Source of the DNA: Nymphaea colorata
Taxonomy: Eukaryota; Streptophyta; Magnoliopsida; Nymphaeales; Nymphaeaceae
DNA length: 64,000 nucleotides
Direction of reading: 5' to 3'
Assembly: GCF_008831285.2 (NCBI RefSeq)
Contig: NC_045143.1
Location: 25,939,662 to 26,003,661 of the forward strand
Part shown: piece after piece, positions 47,518 to 59,350 of the stretch
Layout: each line of letters begins with the position of its first letter
Numbering within the stretch: position 1 is the stretch's first letter
The notes under the pieces: generated by a model
The model's input: the letters and a program-made list of their open reading frames with translations, nothing else
Told to the model about the DNA's origin: nothing
Databases searched by the model: none
Program-made: the position numbers and the translations under genes

Positions 47518-48620
47518 AATTGATGTGGTTTGTTAAGCTTCGGGCTAGTCATCCTCTTTGGCCAGCTCAGCAGTCTTGGCCCATCTATTCGTCTCACACT
47601 GGTTCCCCCTTTCCTTGGTATGAGGTGGTTCTCTCAAAACTCAAGGCATTCATGATGGGGCCATTGGTTCCCAAGTCGTATATGGTCACCCTTTCACCGC
47701 CCTCCTCAAGGATCCTACTTATTCTTTCAAGGAGGTCAGAGGAATCCTTGCTAAGTCACTTTAGCCGAGGGCTGTTATGTTCAACGCCTGGTCCCCATCC
47801 AACTAAAATAAATAGGCTTGCATGGAGCTGTCGACCCTGCACCATGTTTTCCCAATGTCAGTAGCCTGCGCAGAAGGGCCCTCCTGTGTTGACCCCCATT
47901 CGAGCACCCTGGTGACTCAAGATGGTTTGAGCAGACCTGCCCCTCAATGAGCCAAACTGCTCCAGCAGTGCCGACATATCCTTTTACATTCACCGCAATT
48001 GCTGGGTCTCCTTGGCAGGCATTGTCCTCACAGCCAGGCACAAAACGGTGATAGAGAGTGTGGGCTGCCCGCAGTTTGCCTTTAACAGGGCTGGTTGTGC
48101 GACGGAAGAGGTAACAATCACACCAATGCCCTTCTCCTTTGGCAGCTCCAGAAGTGCCACTGGTACGGCTTCTTCTAGCAGGTCGTCGGCTGCTTACACT
48201 CATGTAGCCTCCCCCATTTGGCTCCGCACGTGAAGCACTGGCCTGCTTGAAATGTACTCGCCTTTCCTTAGGAGACAAGTGTTGTGATGACTGGTTGAGG
48301 GCATTCCTTGGGTCCACTGGTGGCGGAATGCCCTCCTCGGTTGGTATGCAGTCGCTAGCCCTGGCTATCATGGGCAAAATCAACTGCATTTTTTGCTTGA
48401 AGAGACCAACCTAGGTTCTCTTTTCCCATTCCAGCTCGAAAGTCAGGGTAGTGTCCTGCCAGGCGTGAGTCTAGTTCTCCTCCTTTGTCCTGGCACCTTC
48501 ATGTTTGAGCGTGTGTCAGTTCTCCCAGTGGCACATGTAGAACATGGAATACAAACCTGCTGCTCTGATGCATCTGATTCGAGAAATTTGATAACAGAGA
48601 TGATAGCTGAAAAATGACTT
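47518..48620 (-). pseudogene. Ty3/Gypsy-like gag remnant fused to the Copia piece
   Basis: GC-rich segment. On the minus strand at 48188-48246 one frame reads QCFTCGAKWGRLHECK, a CCHC zinc knuckle of the type found at the end of plant Gypsy gag. It is preceded by a LSPKERR-like segment that normally leads into it. The longest open frame (47781-48389, 202 codons) runs through the same DNA in a different frame and is probably not the coding one. A third frame holds ELPKEKGIGVIV. Multiple frameshifts. The first 180 bases of this segment recur next to Copia copy 2. Confidence 0.6.
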
Positions 48621-50735
48621 TCTAGAGGTGACTACATAAACAAGAAGAAACATAAATATACAACTGATTTGCATACTTATCAAGCTTTGCATCTTTCAGC
48701 ACAAGACCTAGATCTGCTTGCACTACACTTTCCTTTCCATAGCACAGTCTTTCAGAACATGATTTGTCTAATGATAAAAAGAGAAAAAGGAATAGAAACA
48801 ATAAACATATATCATATGGTCTTGATATATTTAAACAACAAAAGTCACACTCATTCAGAAGAACATCAACGAGCTCACCTGCTTTAAGGTCCTGGCACCT
48901 TAAGAAAGGCTTCGAAAAGATTTTGAAGCAGGACACAAGAAAGAGTTCGATAAAATAGAATAAAAGAAGACAGAAGAATTAAGAAACAGTCAACGAGGAA
49001 CAAAAGTTGTTGTCAATAAAAGAAGTGATGCTAAAATTCATTCCTAAATCTAATCAGTCAGCAAAAGATTCAAACGATTAGCTGAAACAAAATAGGAATC
49101 ATTTGCAAATCAGAGAAAGTTAAAAATTGTATTGTTTATGATAAAAAGTTAAAAGGGAAAAATAAAAAATTCAGAATATTGAAAATAATTAAAAATAAAA
49201 AGGACATGTGATCTATATTGATTCAAAGAGGGTTGATTTGGATCCATGGATTTCAGTACCATGAAATAAAGTATAATTCCAGCCAGGGTCATTCTTGAAC
49301 GGCTCAAAATCATGTCAAATTGCTGAATCAAACAAAGCCAACTTGTTCTTAGCTCACTAACAAATCACAGTATTATCATGTCAGGAGGCATTGTGATCAC
49401 CACTGATTAATTTAACATTACAAGCAGCACCAATATATGGCTAGAACGCTGGATGCACATCATGTACTTAATAGGCAGCCAAGTTGGAGAAGAGAAATGC
49501 CAAGTAAGAAGAAGACTATCGTAAGTTAATGTGGGAAGTACACAGTCAATAATGGAGAATGTAGACAAGAAGGAAATGAAATTCAAATTTACATGAATCG
49601 CTGAACATGTCCTGCTTGCAAGATACACGCAGAATGATTTCATTTGAAAGCAGAGACTAGAGAGTAAATAAGTAATTAGTTGGGAAAAAAAGAAATTAAC
49701 ATAACACCAGAAGAAAAAATAGTCCTTTATGACCAACTTAAGCATAAAATGCTTATTCATGTGCATATATTTCTAATAGAAGCACTAAATTAGCTTGTGC
49801 TAGAGGAATGCAAAATGAGAAACTAATTGATGAACATATTAACAATTAAAATCATCAACCTTTGAGCTGCATTGTCTGTCTCTTCATTATCTATGCATTT
49901 TAGCTCGTTTTCATCAAACCTTGTGTCCAAGCAGAAGTCTCAGGCGCTGTATACAAATCGGTGCCAAAGTCATCAAAGTATCCATATCAACATTCTGCAT
50001 TATCATAAGAAGACAAAAATGTCGTGGACTAGCACTATCAATCTTCCTTGTTTCCGAAAAACAGATAACATCATAACAAGACGATAAGGAATAAGTTATC
50101 TAAAGCATAATTATTTCAGTTAGTTAAAACACCAAGCACTTATTCACATTTGCCTCTGTTCTTGGGACCAGGGTTAGTATGGCATCGGGAGCGAGTAGAG
50201 AGACACCTACAAATTTTGGAAGTAGGAACCAAGAAATGAACTGGAAGTGACCCAAAAGTAGATCATGAAGCAAACGAGAGCCAAAGTAGCAAGTTAAGAA
50301 ACAACTAGCCAGCAAAAAAAATAACTTATAAACAAAGATCAAACATTCAAGTTTCAAACTCCAAACTTTTTGCATAATTAAGTTTTAAGTTTGGGCAAAG
50401 ATTTATAAAATAGGGTTTGATTACATTAGGAATCTAGATTTTACTGAAAATGAAGTTTGCATCAGTTGCCTGAGTGGGAAGCACAGTTCTGGTCACAAAG
50501 GAAGCTGGCTTCTTTATTTAAATAGTGCTCTCAAGACACTTCAAAGCACCATACTTCTTGCTTTCCATTGTGCTTCCAAGTCCCGTTCGTAATTCTGCTA
50601 CTCCTGCTTGGGACCAGTTTCCAAACTCAGGTGTTGTCACTGTGAGTGCGCTGGCCTTGAGGGACACCAGAATGCTCAGTTACCAATTTTATCATGTTTA
50701 GCATTTGTGTTTGTCCTGCATGAATACTTAGTATA
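48621..50735. other. Unassigned stretch
   Basis: AT-rich, with several minus-strand frames up to 119 codons (49407-49766) that show no domain. About 49220-49340 has loosely inverted ends (ggttgatttggatcc and ttgtttgattcagc in reverse), perhaps a small MITE. No gene is called. Confidence 0.35.
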
Positions 50736-51910
50736 TGTCAAACATAATACGTATAAATCACAAAGTTACCTACATGTTATATGTTAATGTGTACGGATAT
50801 TATAAATATACATATATCATATATGTCATATATGTTATGTATTATATAAATATATATATATTATACATTTACGTATACGTTACATAGTAATATACTACAT
50901 TTATGATGTCACATATTACAATTCAATATAGTATTTATGTAATATACATATATAAAACTATAATAATTATATATACATATACACATAACTATATACTATT
51001 TATGTCATATACTATAATATTATACACATACAACTATATGTGCACATTACGTACACAATATATTACATGTATTACATAAATGTATTATATATATATATAC
51101 ATATATATATGTGTGTGTCTGTATTATATATGTTATGTAACATATATAGACATATATAATAAATTATCTATTGCATATGTAATATAACATGTTATAAAGT
51201 AGGTCACATGGGTACACGAACTATGGTGGCACACCTGCACCGATGCGGGTGCGGCCTGGCACGTCACTCAACTCGATCAAACCTAATGGGATGCTCCTGA
51301 TGGCATCTGTTATTATTTTCTCTTGTTTTTTCCTTTTTTTCCTTCTCCTATCTTTTCCTCTTCTTTTTTTCCTTCCTCACTCTCTCTCTCCCCCCACTTT
51401 ACTCTATTTAATAAAACTTTGAATTTTGATGAGATTAAGGTCAGGTTGATAAAAAATTTGAAAATATACACAAATAAAATTACATATATAACAAATAACG
51501 AATATATATATATATATATATGCGCTCTAGCCGCACCGGGACCCATGTGACATAGATGCATACTAACATAGTTACATACTGTGGATATATACAAGTGTAC
51601 TCATATTAATGTATTACATCATATATACATATATACACATATATATATGAACAAATATATAAACATATTACATATATATATATGTATATGCACAATATGT
51701 ATAACATTTGAAACTATATATGTATGTACATATGTACTATATTATACTATAATATAATGGTATATACATATATGTGGAATATAATAAATATATCTATTAT
51801 ATATGTGATATGTGTATACTTATATAATATGTGATATGTTAATATACGTATACAGATATATGTTAACATATATACAATACATGTATGAAGTATATATTTT
51901 ATAGTATACT
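50736..51910. repeat. TA-rich simple-sequence region
   Basis: Two blocks (50736-51190 and 51480-51910) consist almost wholly of tatat, tatgt, acata and atata variants, with pure (TA)n cores at 51507-51522. They flank a normal-composition insert at 51200-51480. Confidence 0.9.
51203..51552. mobile_element. Small insert bounded by inverted GTCACATGGGT
   Basis: GTCACATGGGT lies at the left end (about 51204), and its exact inverse ACCCATGTGAC at the right end (about 51541-51551). A gtgcggc/gccgcac pair lies just inside. The interior includes a CT-rich tract. Size and ends suggest a MITE-like element inserted in the TA-rich repeat. No clear target duplication was seen. Confidence 0.45.
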
Positions 51911-54071
51911 GTACATATCAACAAATGAATTTGAATGTGGACGGAAATATAAAATTACTGGAACTTTGCCTCAGCAACCAGCTTATAGTGTTCAGGTTCT
52001 GCACAATATGCGAGGAAAAGAAAGAAGAGTTAGCAAAGAAGCTACATTGCAATGAGATGCACAGGCATAGCTGGTAAAAATAAGTAAACAACCTATCTTT
52101 GTCACAATTCTCTCTAAACATTCAGAAAACTCATGAAAGAGCTGCTACTTATAGGTTTGCACGAGCATGGAGTCACATACATCAGTATGTACATGCAATT
52201 TCAAGATTTTTCAGGAAAGCATTGTCAAATATAAAATATAAGTAGAAAAAAAGTAATAAAACAGCTGAGAAGATAACACTAATTTTCAAGATTTTATTTT
52301 GGTTTGTTGACTACATATGGTTAAAATGGTAATTATACAATATACATCTAAAAGCAACTTGACCCTCTAAAAAACAGTTTTTAGTCGAGGGGTTTGCTTG
52401 ACTCAAAATCATTATTAACTGAAGGAAGGCTTCTCAAAGAAACGTAGGTACCATCCACAAACTAGGCCTCACTCAATAGCCTATTTACTTGGTTTCACCT
52501 ACATCCTTCTTGTATCACTAAGAATGAAAACTTAGTCAATACACAGAAATAAGGAATAGTTAATATCTAACATTGCACCATACACATCCACAACAATGAC
52601 AAACTAACTACCTTAGAGATTTTATAAAGAAAAGTTCCACATGTGAACAGCATCGAAGTTAAATGTGGCTACTTTAATTTGTCTCATAGTGAAGGACCAG
52701 TTCCGAGGACGAGTTTGCCAAGTTCTGCAAAAGTTGCATGTTTAGGTGGAGAAAATGGTGGGCTACATAGAAATAAAATGAATGCCAAAGCTGCAAAATA
52801 AGCATATGGGGTCATAGTCCAGCATTACAAGGAGGACTACTTGAAAATGCACTACAAAACTAATGCAAACGGTGGGCTAGTGAATTGGGTAAGTTGACTT
52901 CACATGGTCAATGTTCACCAATGCACGAAGAAACATAAAAATGAAGAACATCAGAAGTCAACTTTGTGCTGCATTACAAACTAATTTTAACAATGCAAAT
53001 ATAAAGTTTGTGTTCTTAATCAACAGAAAAAAACAAGTCACAAAAGCAAAGCATATTCAAATACTATTTGATCGCAAATATTTTAAATACCAAATCAAAG
53101 ACAACAAGGTCTTAAAGCACGTGATTCATGATGTAGAATTACTCGTTCTTCTTGCTATGCAAGATTACCCTGTTCTAATTAGACTTGCACTTGCGAACAC
53201 AACATTTACGAAGTTATAGAAATCATCTCTCTCTCTCAAACACATGCCATGCATTCACAATCCGAGACTTAGTACCTGAATAGGTGTGACTCAAGATTCT
53301 TTACAGGCTGCAGGATTTAGGAACAGGGTGGTCACCTTGTGAAACTCAGAGAGTGTAGGTATTTGTCAACTTAGTAATTTAGTCACATAAGTGAATGAGA
53401 GCAATAGAAAGATAAGTAGTCACAGAAGTGAACATGACCACTCCCACTTTTGGTGGATAGCCAAAGGAGCAAGAAGTATAAAATAATGTCACATAAAATT
53501 AGTTGACATCAAAGACGGGGCCACCCATGGCTTGGGATGTGCAAAGGCCCCACATGCAGTTTCTCATTTCAAAATTTGCCATATTAAAAAAAGAAAATGT
53601 TTTCTTAATGAATAGCAATTATAAGAGAGTATAACAATTGCCGTGTTTCTTTTGTACAGGTTTCACATAAAGTTTGATATAGACAAATTTTTACGAACAC
53701 AATCTTCTCATTGAAAATCTATTTCAGGCAGCATTTTCATCTTGTAGTGTGGATTTAGTTTTCTTTACAAAATATAAAAATCTAAGTCAAATTTATTGGA
53801 CAAACTCCAAAAAGAAGGCTCGTTAAGTGCATGTCTTTTCTGTCGATTAAAAAAGTATAAAAAGACATTAAAAATTATATTGTTCATTAACTTATTAAGT
53901 TATTCTTGTGTAGTAGTGCAATTTGTTATTCTATTAACTAAAACATATCTTCTGTTTCAGGAAATTCTTACATGCAACGACATTTTTTATTCTACTAAAT
54001 GACAAGAGAGTGGCCCTGCAGCTCAACTTTCTAACTCTGCCACTGATTTGCATATGAGAGAAAAAAACAAA
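51911..54071. other. Unassigned stretch downstream of the GH2 exon
   Basis: I looked here on the minus strand for the next exons of the beta-galactosidase gene (the block containing N-W-x-x-H-G-F-D-R-P) and did not find them. The frame at 52911-53219 (102 codons, plus) is lysine/asparagine-rich and unassigned. Short intron-flanked pieces at about 51945-52000 and 52690-52735 could be exons but are too short to assign. Confidence 0.35.
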
Positions 54072-54312
54072 CCTGGTAGCTCTTCGCAATTTATATCTTC
54101 GAATGTACTCTCATAGAACCTCATAGGTGTTCTTGTGGAGCTACTTGCCAAATAAAATTTCCAGTAACCACTCAATGAGTGCACAAATGGCAAGCCCTCA
54201 ATCCAATAGCCAACACTATCTAAAGAACTAGAAACAGCATCGTCATTCCATGCGGCTAAGTTGGAAACCAGCACATCAACTTCGCTTCTCTTGCACCAAT
54301 ACTTGAGAGGAC
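54072..54312 (-). pseudogene. Exon of plant LacZ-type (GH2) beta-galactosidase, isolated
   Basis: A 241-base minus-strand exon, open throughout. It has an acceptor (ttgtag) before 54312 and a donor (gtttgt) after 54072. It encodes GPLKYWCKRSEVDVLVSN, then AWNDDAVSSSLDS, YWIEGLPFVHSLSGYWKFYLA and a F-Y-E block. This is the N-terminal exon shared by plant family 2 glycoside hydrolases related to bacterial LacZ, which cleave beta-galactosides. The conserved S-L-S-G-Y-W-K-F segment is present. The catalytic glutamates lie far downstream in other exons, which I could not find below 54072. An upstream first exon was not found either. The exon itself is undamaged, so it may belong to a gene with long introns extending past this window, or be a duplicated fragment. 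Confidence 0.75.
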
Positions 54313-57300
54313 CTACAAACAGCGGTTGAATAACTAAAAATTTTTAAAAGTATGTCAAGAATACATAGCAGAAATATATGAAGGATGCCAAACTCAACTA
54401 TCTGCAATAAAAAAATGAAAAAAAAAGAGATGAACCATGTACATGTGCCATCACAAATTGAGCTTCATACCTAGACAAGTTTCATTATACACACTCAAAT
54501 GCAAATCTAAAGTTTTCCAATTAATCCGCAAATCCTGAAAGCCAACATAAGATCATAATTTCAAAAATTGCACTGGTACATTGATGCACAGGAGGAGGTG
54601 ATAAAATCATCCTAATCCCTTTCTTCACAACCCCCTTCAACTGGCTTCCAATTTTAGGAGAAAATACAATGCATGCAGAACCAATGATCAAATCTTTATA
54701 GATCATCTTATTGCCTCCTTGTTCTACTGCACCATCAACAATTATGAACACAGGTAGAGTCTACCCCACAAAAAAGGATATTCAAGTGTCATACGCACTC
54801 AAGAGAGAAAGGAGCTAGCCTTTTCAAGAGGCTTGAAGTGAGAAACAAAACAAAGTGAAGATACTGATGTAGAAGAAGTAGCAGCAAATATAGATGACTA
54901 TAAAACTCTAGTATACACATGCATCCTTATATACCTGGGTATAGCCATGACATGTCCAACTAACGTATCTGCATTTAAATAGAATCACAAGCTCAATGAA
55001 GAGAACACGACAGTTAACAATCAAACTGCAACTACCTTAACTAAGACTCAAACAAGTATGGCATTCTGAACCATGCGCACTAACCTGAACTACGTCCCCA
55101 CAATACTAAACTACAGCTAGGAAGGCAAGAAGAAGAAAATTCAATTTAAAACCAAACTTTCATGCATCTCGAACTAGATCAGAACATCAAGAAAATTCAA
55201 TTTAAAATGTGTTCTTTACAAAAAAAAACATAAATTTCACAAGGACAACCAAATGGATCCATGTTGGACTTGGAGAAACTCAATTGGCTGTACAGAAAAT
55301 GATGAAGGACATGCACAAGGGAGATCCAAGCCCCTTCGCTCTCTCTCTCTCTCTCTCTCACATGTATAGCCCCCCCACTTCAATCACTCCCATACCCTCC
55401 ATGTCCCTCTCCTTTAGTACCCACCAAGCGAAGCTGAATCCCTACCAACTCCCTAAGCACCCATGCACGTCATGCCTCCGTCCTTATTCTCACGCTAGAG
55501 GTCGCACCACATCCCTATCCTCGGACTCACCAAGGACTCCAAGGAAGAGTGACGCCTTGAGATCCTAATGCAGGGACCTAGTGGCTCGGCAGCCCACTCC
55601 TTCCCATAGACATGAACAGGCTTGAGCTCTATCTTTAGAGGAGACCTAAGTAAAGAAGGGCTCGAACAAAATAAGGCAATCAAAAACCTTACTAGATAAT
55701 TTTCCTAGCAATAACACACAAATATATGCAAAATCACAATTCTCCCCACTAAACAAAAAGTCTAAAACTGTGTAGGTTGGAGTATTGGGTTTGATATGGA
55801 TACAGAGCCTTAAATAAATAATAATGATAATAGCTAGAAAGTTTCACTAAAAAATCTGTAAAAAGTAAAATTGAAAAATCTGTTTCCTAGTAGAATTCAA
55901 AAAAACAAGAAATACAGCTCAGTTTCCAAAATTTTTGTTTGTGAGAAATAGAAACAGCGAAAAGTTTAACAAGAATATATCAAAATACTCAAAGTTGAAA
56001 AAAAATTCAAATTTTGTCGGCTGATTTTCACGGAAGAAACTTCAAACCAACAATCAAACCCAAATTCAACTTTATCCCAGATCAGAACGTCATAAGTCTT
56101 CTGACTCTGAAACAGAGAATGATTTTTGTAGTTTTTACAGGTTTGCCAAATCATGGTTAGACCTGTCTTTGTAAAGAGTTGATACAAAAACTAAATGTTG
56201 TATTGACTCAATGGAAACAGAGGACCTTCAAAAATACTGAATGCTTATGATATAAGGAATGTCAACGACCAAAGACAAATAACGAAAAAACAAATCGATG
56301 ACTAATATATGTTTGCAAAATAATTCACCTAAGTAACTAGGTTCGACCCATTCAGAAAGGCTTGACTAATGAAGAGAAACAAACACACAAAGTAAATACC
56401 AAGGCATAACAGCTCTAATATTCATATACATTCTAAAATATAAATTGGTGTAACCATACCATGCGCAACTAACATACATATTCCAAATCACAAGCTCAAT
56501 GAAGAAAACATGACACTTAACAATCAGACACCAACCACTTCAACTAGGATTCGAACAAGCATGAAATCAGAAAACTACCCACGTCCCCACTGGATTAGAC
56601 TACAAATAAAATATGCACCTAAAGAAGGCAAGTCAAGCACCACAAGAAGAAAGTCCGAACAATTGACCTTCAACAATAGTCTCACATGATGAGGACTCTA
56701 GTTAACTGACGCACTACATGAAACTCACTCTAAACTGAGCATGGCCACAGGCTGGAATTACATGGAACATAAAAAACGATACATACTGAACCTAGGTCTC
56801 AAAGTCAAAAGACTCTAAACCTGTTTGACACTCACCAATAAGACCAGACCTTAACACGATTCCAAATGGAACCAAGTCCCAACCTGTAAAGAGAAAGTTC
56901 AATGGAGGACCCAGCAGCGTGGTGGACAGTGTGCTCAATGATGCTTGAAGATGGAACACCTTATCTTACTCTGACTTTTGACACTTCAAAATTCTTTACG
57001 CCAGCTAAGAAGAGCAAACAAGAAGGAGGGATAAATAGAAGGAAATCTACCACATGCTGGAGATGGGGGTTGCTAAGATGAATGGTTAGATGGCTATGTG
57101 CCGGAAACACCATAGGGCCTTCTCAAGCATATCCAACATTTTAAAACAACTAAACGTAGCAAGACTACAAGAAATAGTTAGCTAGTATAAGATTATGTAA
57201 ATGAAAAAAATCAAATCAAATCAAATCTAGAATCACATTTCGAAATAACTACTACCTAAACAGCAATGAGAAATAGGACCCATGAGTCAGGATAAGGGAT

Positions 57301-57880
57301 TAAGTGTGGTGCCCTCCGAATTTGGGTCCATAAGGGAAACCAAATAAAATCACGTGCTTACCCATGTTCTCTCTTAGTTTCCTTATTGCTCATCCACATC
57401 ATCCCAACTTATCCAACATATGTCTAGCTAGAAACCAAACTCAACTAAACTGAGAATCAAAATCAACTAAATATGTACTAAATAGGGTACATTTACTTAT
57501 ACAGCCCACCATATATAAGTATATATATGGTCATAACTCCTATACAGTTATGACCAAATAACATGGTTATCCTATTCTGATCATAATACTATATTCCAGT
57601 ATGACCTCTAATAACATAACACAAGTTCCCTTATATTTAATGGGATATTACTCAAAAACAATAGTGCTATGTCCAGTAGAAAGCTTTGTCCATCCGTGAA
57701 GTTTCGATGATTTGAACAGAAATCACAATCATTTGCTGATTTATATGCAAAAAAAGGTAACTCAACTTCGGAAAGTGTAAATTTAATGAGACGCACAAGG
57801 ATGATTGAGAGGCTTCTTAGTTAATTGCGTGCCAAGCATTGCATGCACAAGCAAGAAGAAATGACCAGGCTGCACACATT
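54313..57880. other. Unassigned stretch with a diverged ~0.25 kb repeat
   Basis: A segment at about 54955-55140 (cacaagctcaatgaag, aacaatcaaactgcaact) recurs, diverged, at 56450-56640, about 1.5 kb away. The minus-strand frame 54521-54751 (76 codons, starting FIIVDGAVEQGG) looks protein-like but is unrecognised. A (CT)n lies at 55341-55360. Confidence 0.4.
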
Positions 57881-57883
57881 AAC

Positions 57884-58391
57884 TATGTCACCAGCTTGCT
57901 GTTGCTTTGACTGAATGATGATGTTACACCTTCCAACACATACATCCTACTGTTATTATTTGGCCAAAATCGAAATTGAAATACCCAATCCTTTCCATTT
58001 GCATCCTGAATCCTAAGAGGCAGTCCTTCAGGATGAGAAATTTCTGGGAAGTATGTCTGTTCAAGATTAAGAATTGCATAAGAATCAAGCACATGATTGT
58101 ACCAAAAACCAAATTTAATTATTGAAGGAAGTTCAAGGAAGAAAGCAGCTCTAAACAAGTTAGACGCTCTAGTATATGGTAAAACAAGAGGACAAAAAAG
58201 TCTAACATGGTCTTAGTTTCAGAAAAGACCACAATAAAAATTTCGGTAACATACCTCTACACACTTTTTTGGTAGCACCAGGTGCCCTATCCGACCTGCA
58301 TCACTAGCACTCAATGCTTTCTCAGATAAAGGGGTGATAATAGAATTTGAGCTTACGGAAGGTCAAGGATCACATGGAGGACTTGGATTCT
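57884..58391 (-). pseudogene. VAL: B3 DNA-binding domain exons of a VAL/HSI2-like factor
   Basis: Two minus-strand exons. The first (58391-58255) ends in [20 protein letters not shown] followed by a gtatg donor. The second (58056-57884), after a cag acceptor, reads [17 protein letters not shown], then [20 protein letters not shown] and a final Q-A-G-D block before a gtt donor. This order and the [12 protein letters not shown] core are diagnostic of VAL-type B3 repressors, which bind RY elements and silence seed-maturation genes. The first exon has a TGA in frame about 8 codons from its start, and the second has a one-base loss just after E-G-V-T. Flanking PHD-like, CW and EAR parts were not seen. 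It is an isolated, damaged fragment. Confidence 0.82.
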
Positions 58392-58699
58392 CTATAATAT
58401 CAACAAATCAAGTGCAAATTTTAGAGTGAATCAATCATGCCAAGCAAATATGCTTTACGATAGATGCCTGCTCCAGTTCTAGAAGTTTCTCACCTACCTT
58501 TTCAGTTCTAGGATACTTCATTGTTGAACATGAGTTGGAATTCCAAGCTAAGGAGTGAAAAAGCCCAAGAGATTGCTATACCTGTGCAAGTCCAGAATTT
58601 GGCACTAGAGCATGACTCCGTTTTTTTTGTATATTGATTTGTGAAACTGTCAACGGAAGGTAGAGGAGATAACCAAAAAGGCATCTTTAACTGATTTGA

Positions 58700-59350
58700 T
58701 GCTGATGTGCACCTACCCAAAGCACAGCCGAGCGTGGCCGAGGAGGCTGCCAAGGACGTAGGTGGGATACCAGCTGCTATCGCAGTCATGGTCGGAAGCG
58801 GGGGATGGCTAGTGCGGCATCAGTTGAAGCTATTGACTTTAGGCATTGTGAGGTTAACTTAGAGAAGATACAGGGAGGGCCAAGGTGTTTTGAGCGAAGT
58901 GAGGCTAATTCCATGTCGAGCAAAGCCGAGGTGCTAAATGTAGAGCGCGAAACCAAAGGGCCGATTGAGATAGGCAATCCGGAGGCTAGTGAGGTTAACC
59001 TTCTGAGGAGACCGAAGCGTAAGGTGCTAGGCGCAAGCCAGTGAGGGAGATAGCGGAGGGCAGCAATATCTGTTTTGAGGTTAATCTGAAGACTAAAGAG
59101 AGTTGTGGCCTACAGATTGCAGCTGGTGACAAGTGCGAGGAGCGTACAATGGGTTCAAGCAAGGTTCGGTCAACTGAGCAGAGCATGGAAGGGACTAGTT
59201 TCGGTCAGGTCAGTGGTCAGTAGAGCAAGGCTGAGAGCAAAGGTTGCTGGTTCGGGCAGAGAAAGACTATGTCAGCTGTAAGAGACCAAGGAAGACTGGG
59301 CGCAACAAAGAGTGCATCCGGGTCAGGTTTAGTTGGCAAGAGCTCAGGCT
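58700..59350 (+). pseudogene. Unclassified retroelement-like ORF remnant
   Basis: Two overlapping plus-strand frames (58805-59044 and 59041-59223) encode hydrophilic sequence with a basic tail (LLRRPKRKVLG). They precede an LTR-like segment. Base composition is GC-richer than its neighbours. Position suggests the 3' internal part of an LTR retroelement, but no pol domain was found. Confidence 0.35.

Noticed and set aside
47781-48389. The longest open frame (202 codons, minus strand) as a gene
   Set aside because: A different frame of the same DNA carries the Gypsy-type zinc knuckle, and composition is GC-rich retroelement-like; the long frame has no domain of its own.
49200-49330. Minus-strand reading NDPGWNYTLFHG as an exon
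   Set aside because: Short, no family recognised, and the segment looks like a small repeat with inverted ends.
50500-50690. Minus-strand EFGNWSQ reading as a RIN4/NOI domain
   Set aside because: Only the F-G-N-W core matches; the rest of the motif is absent and frames are interrupted.
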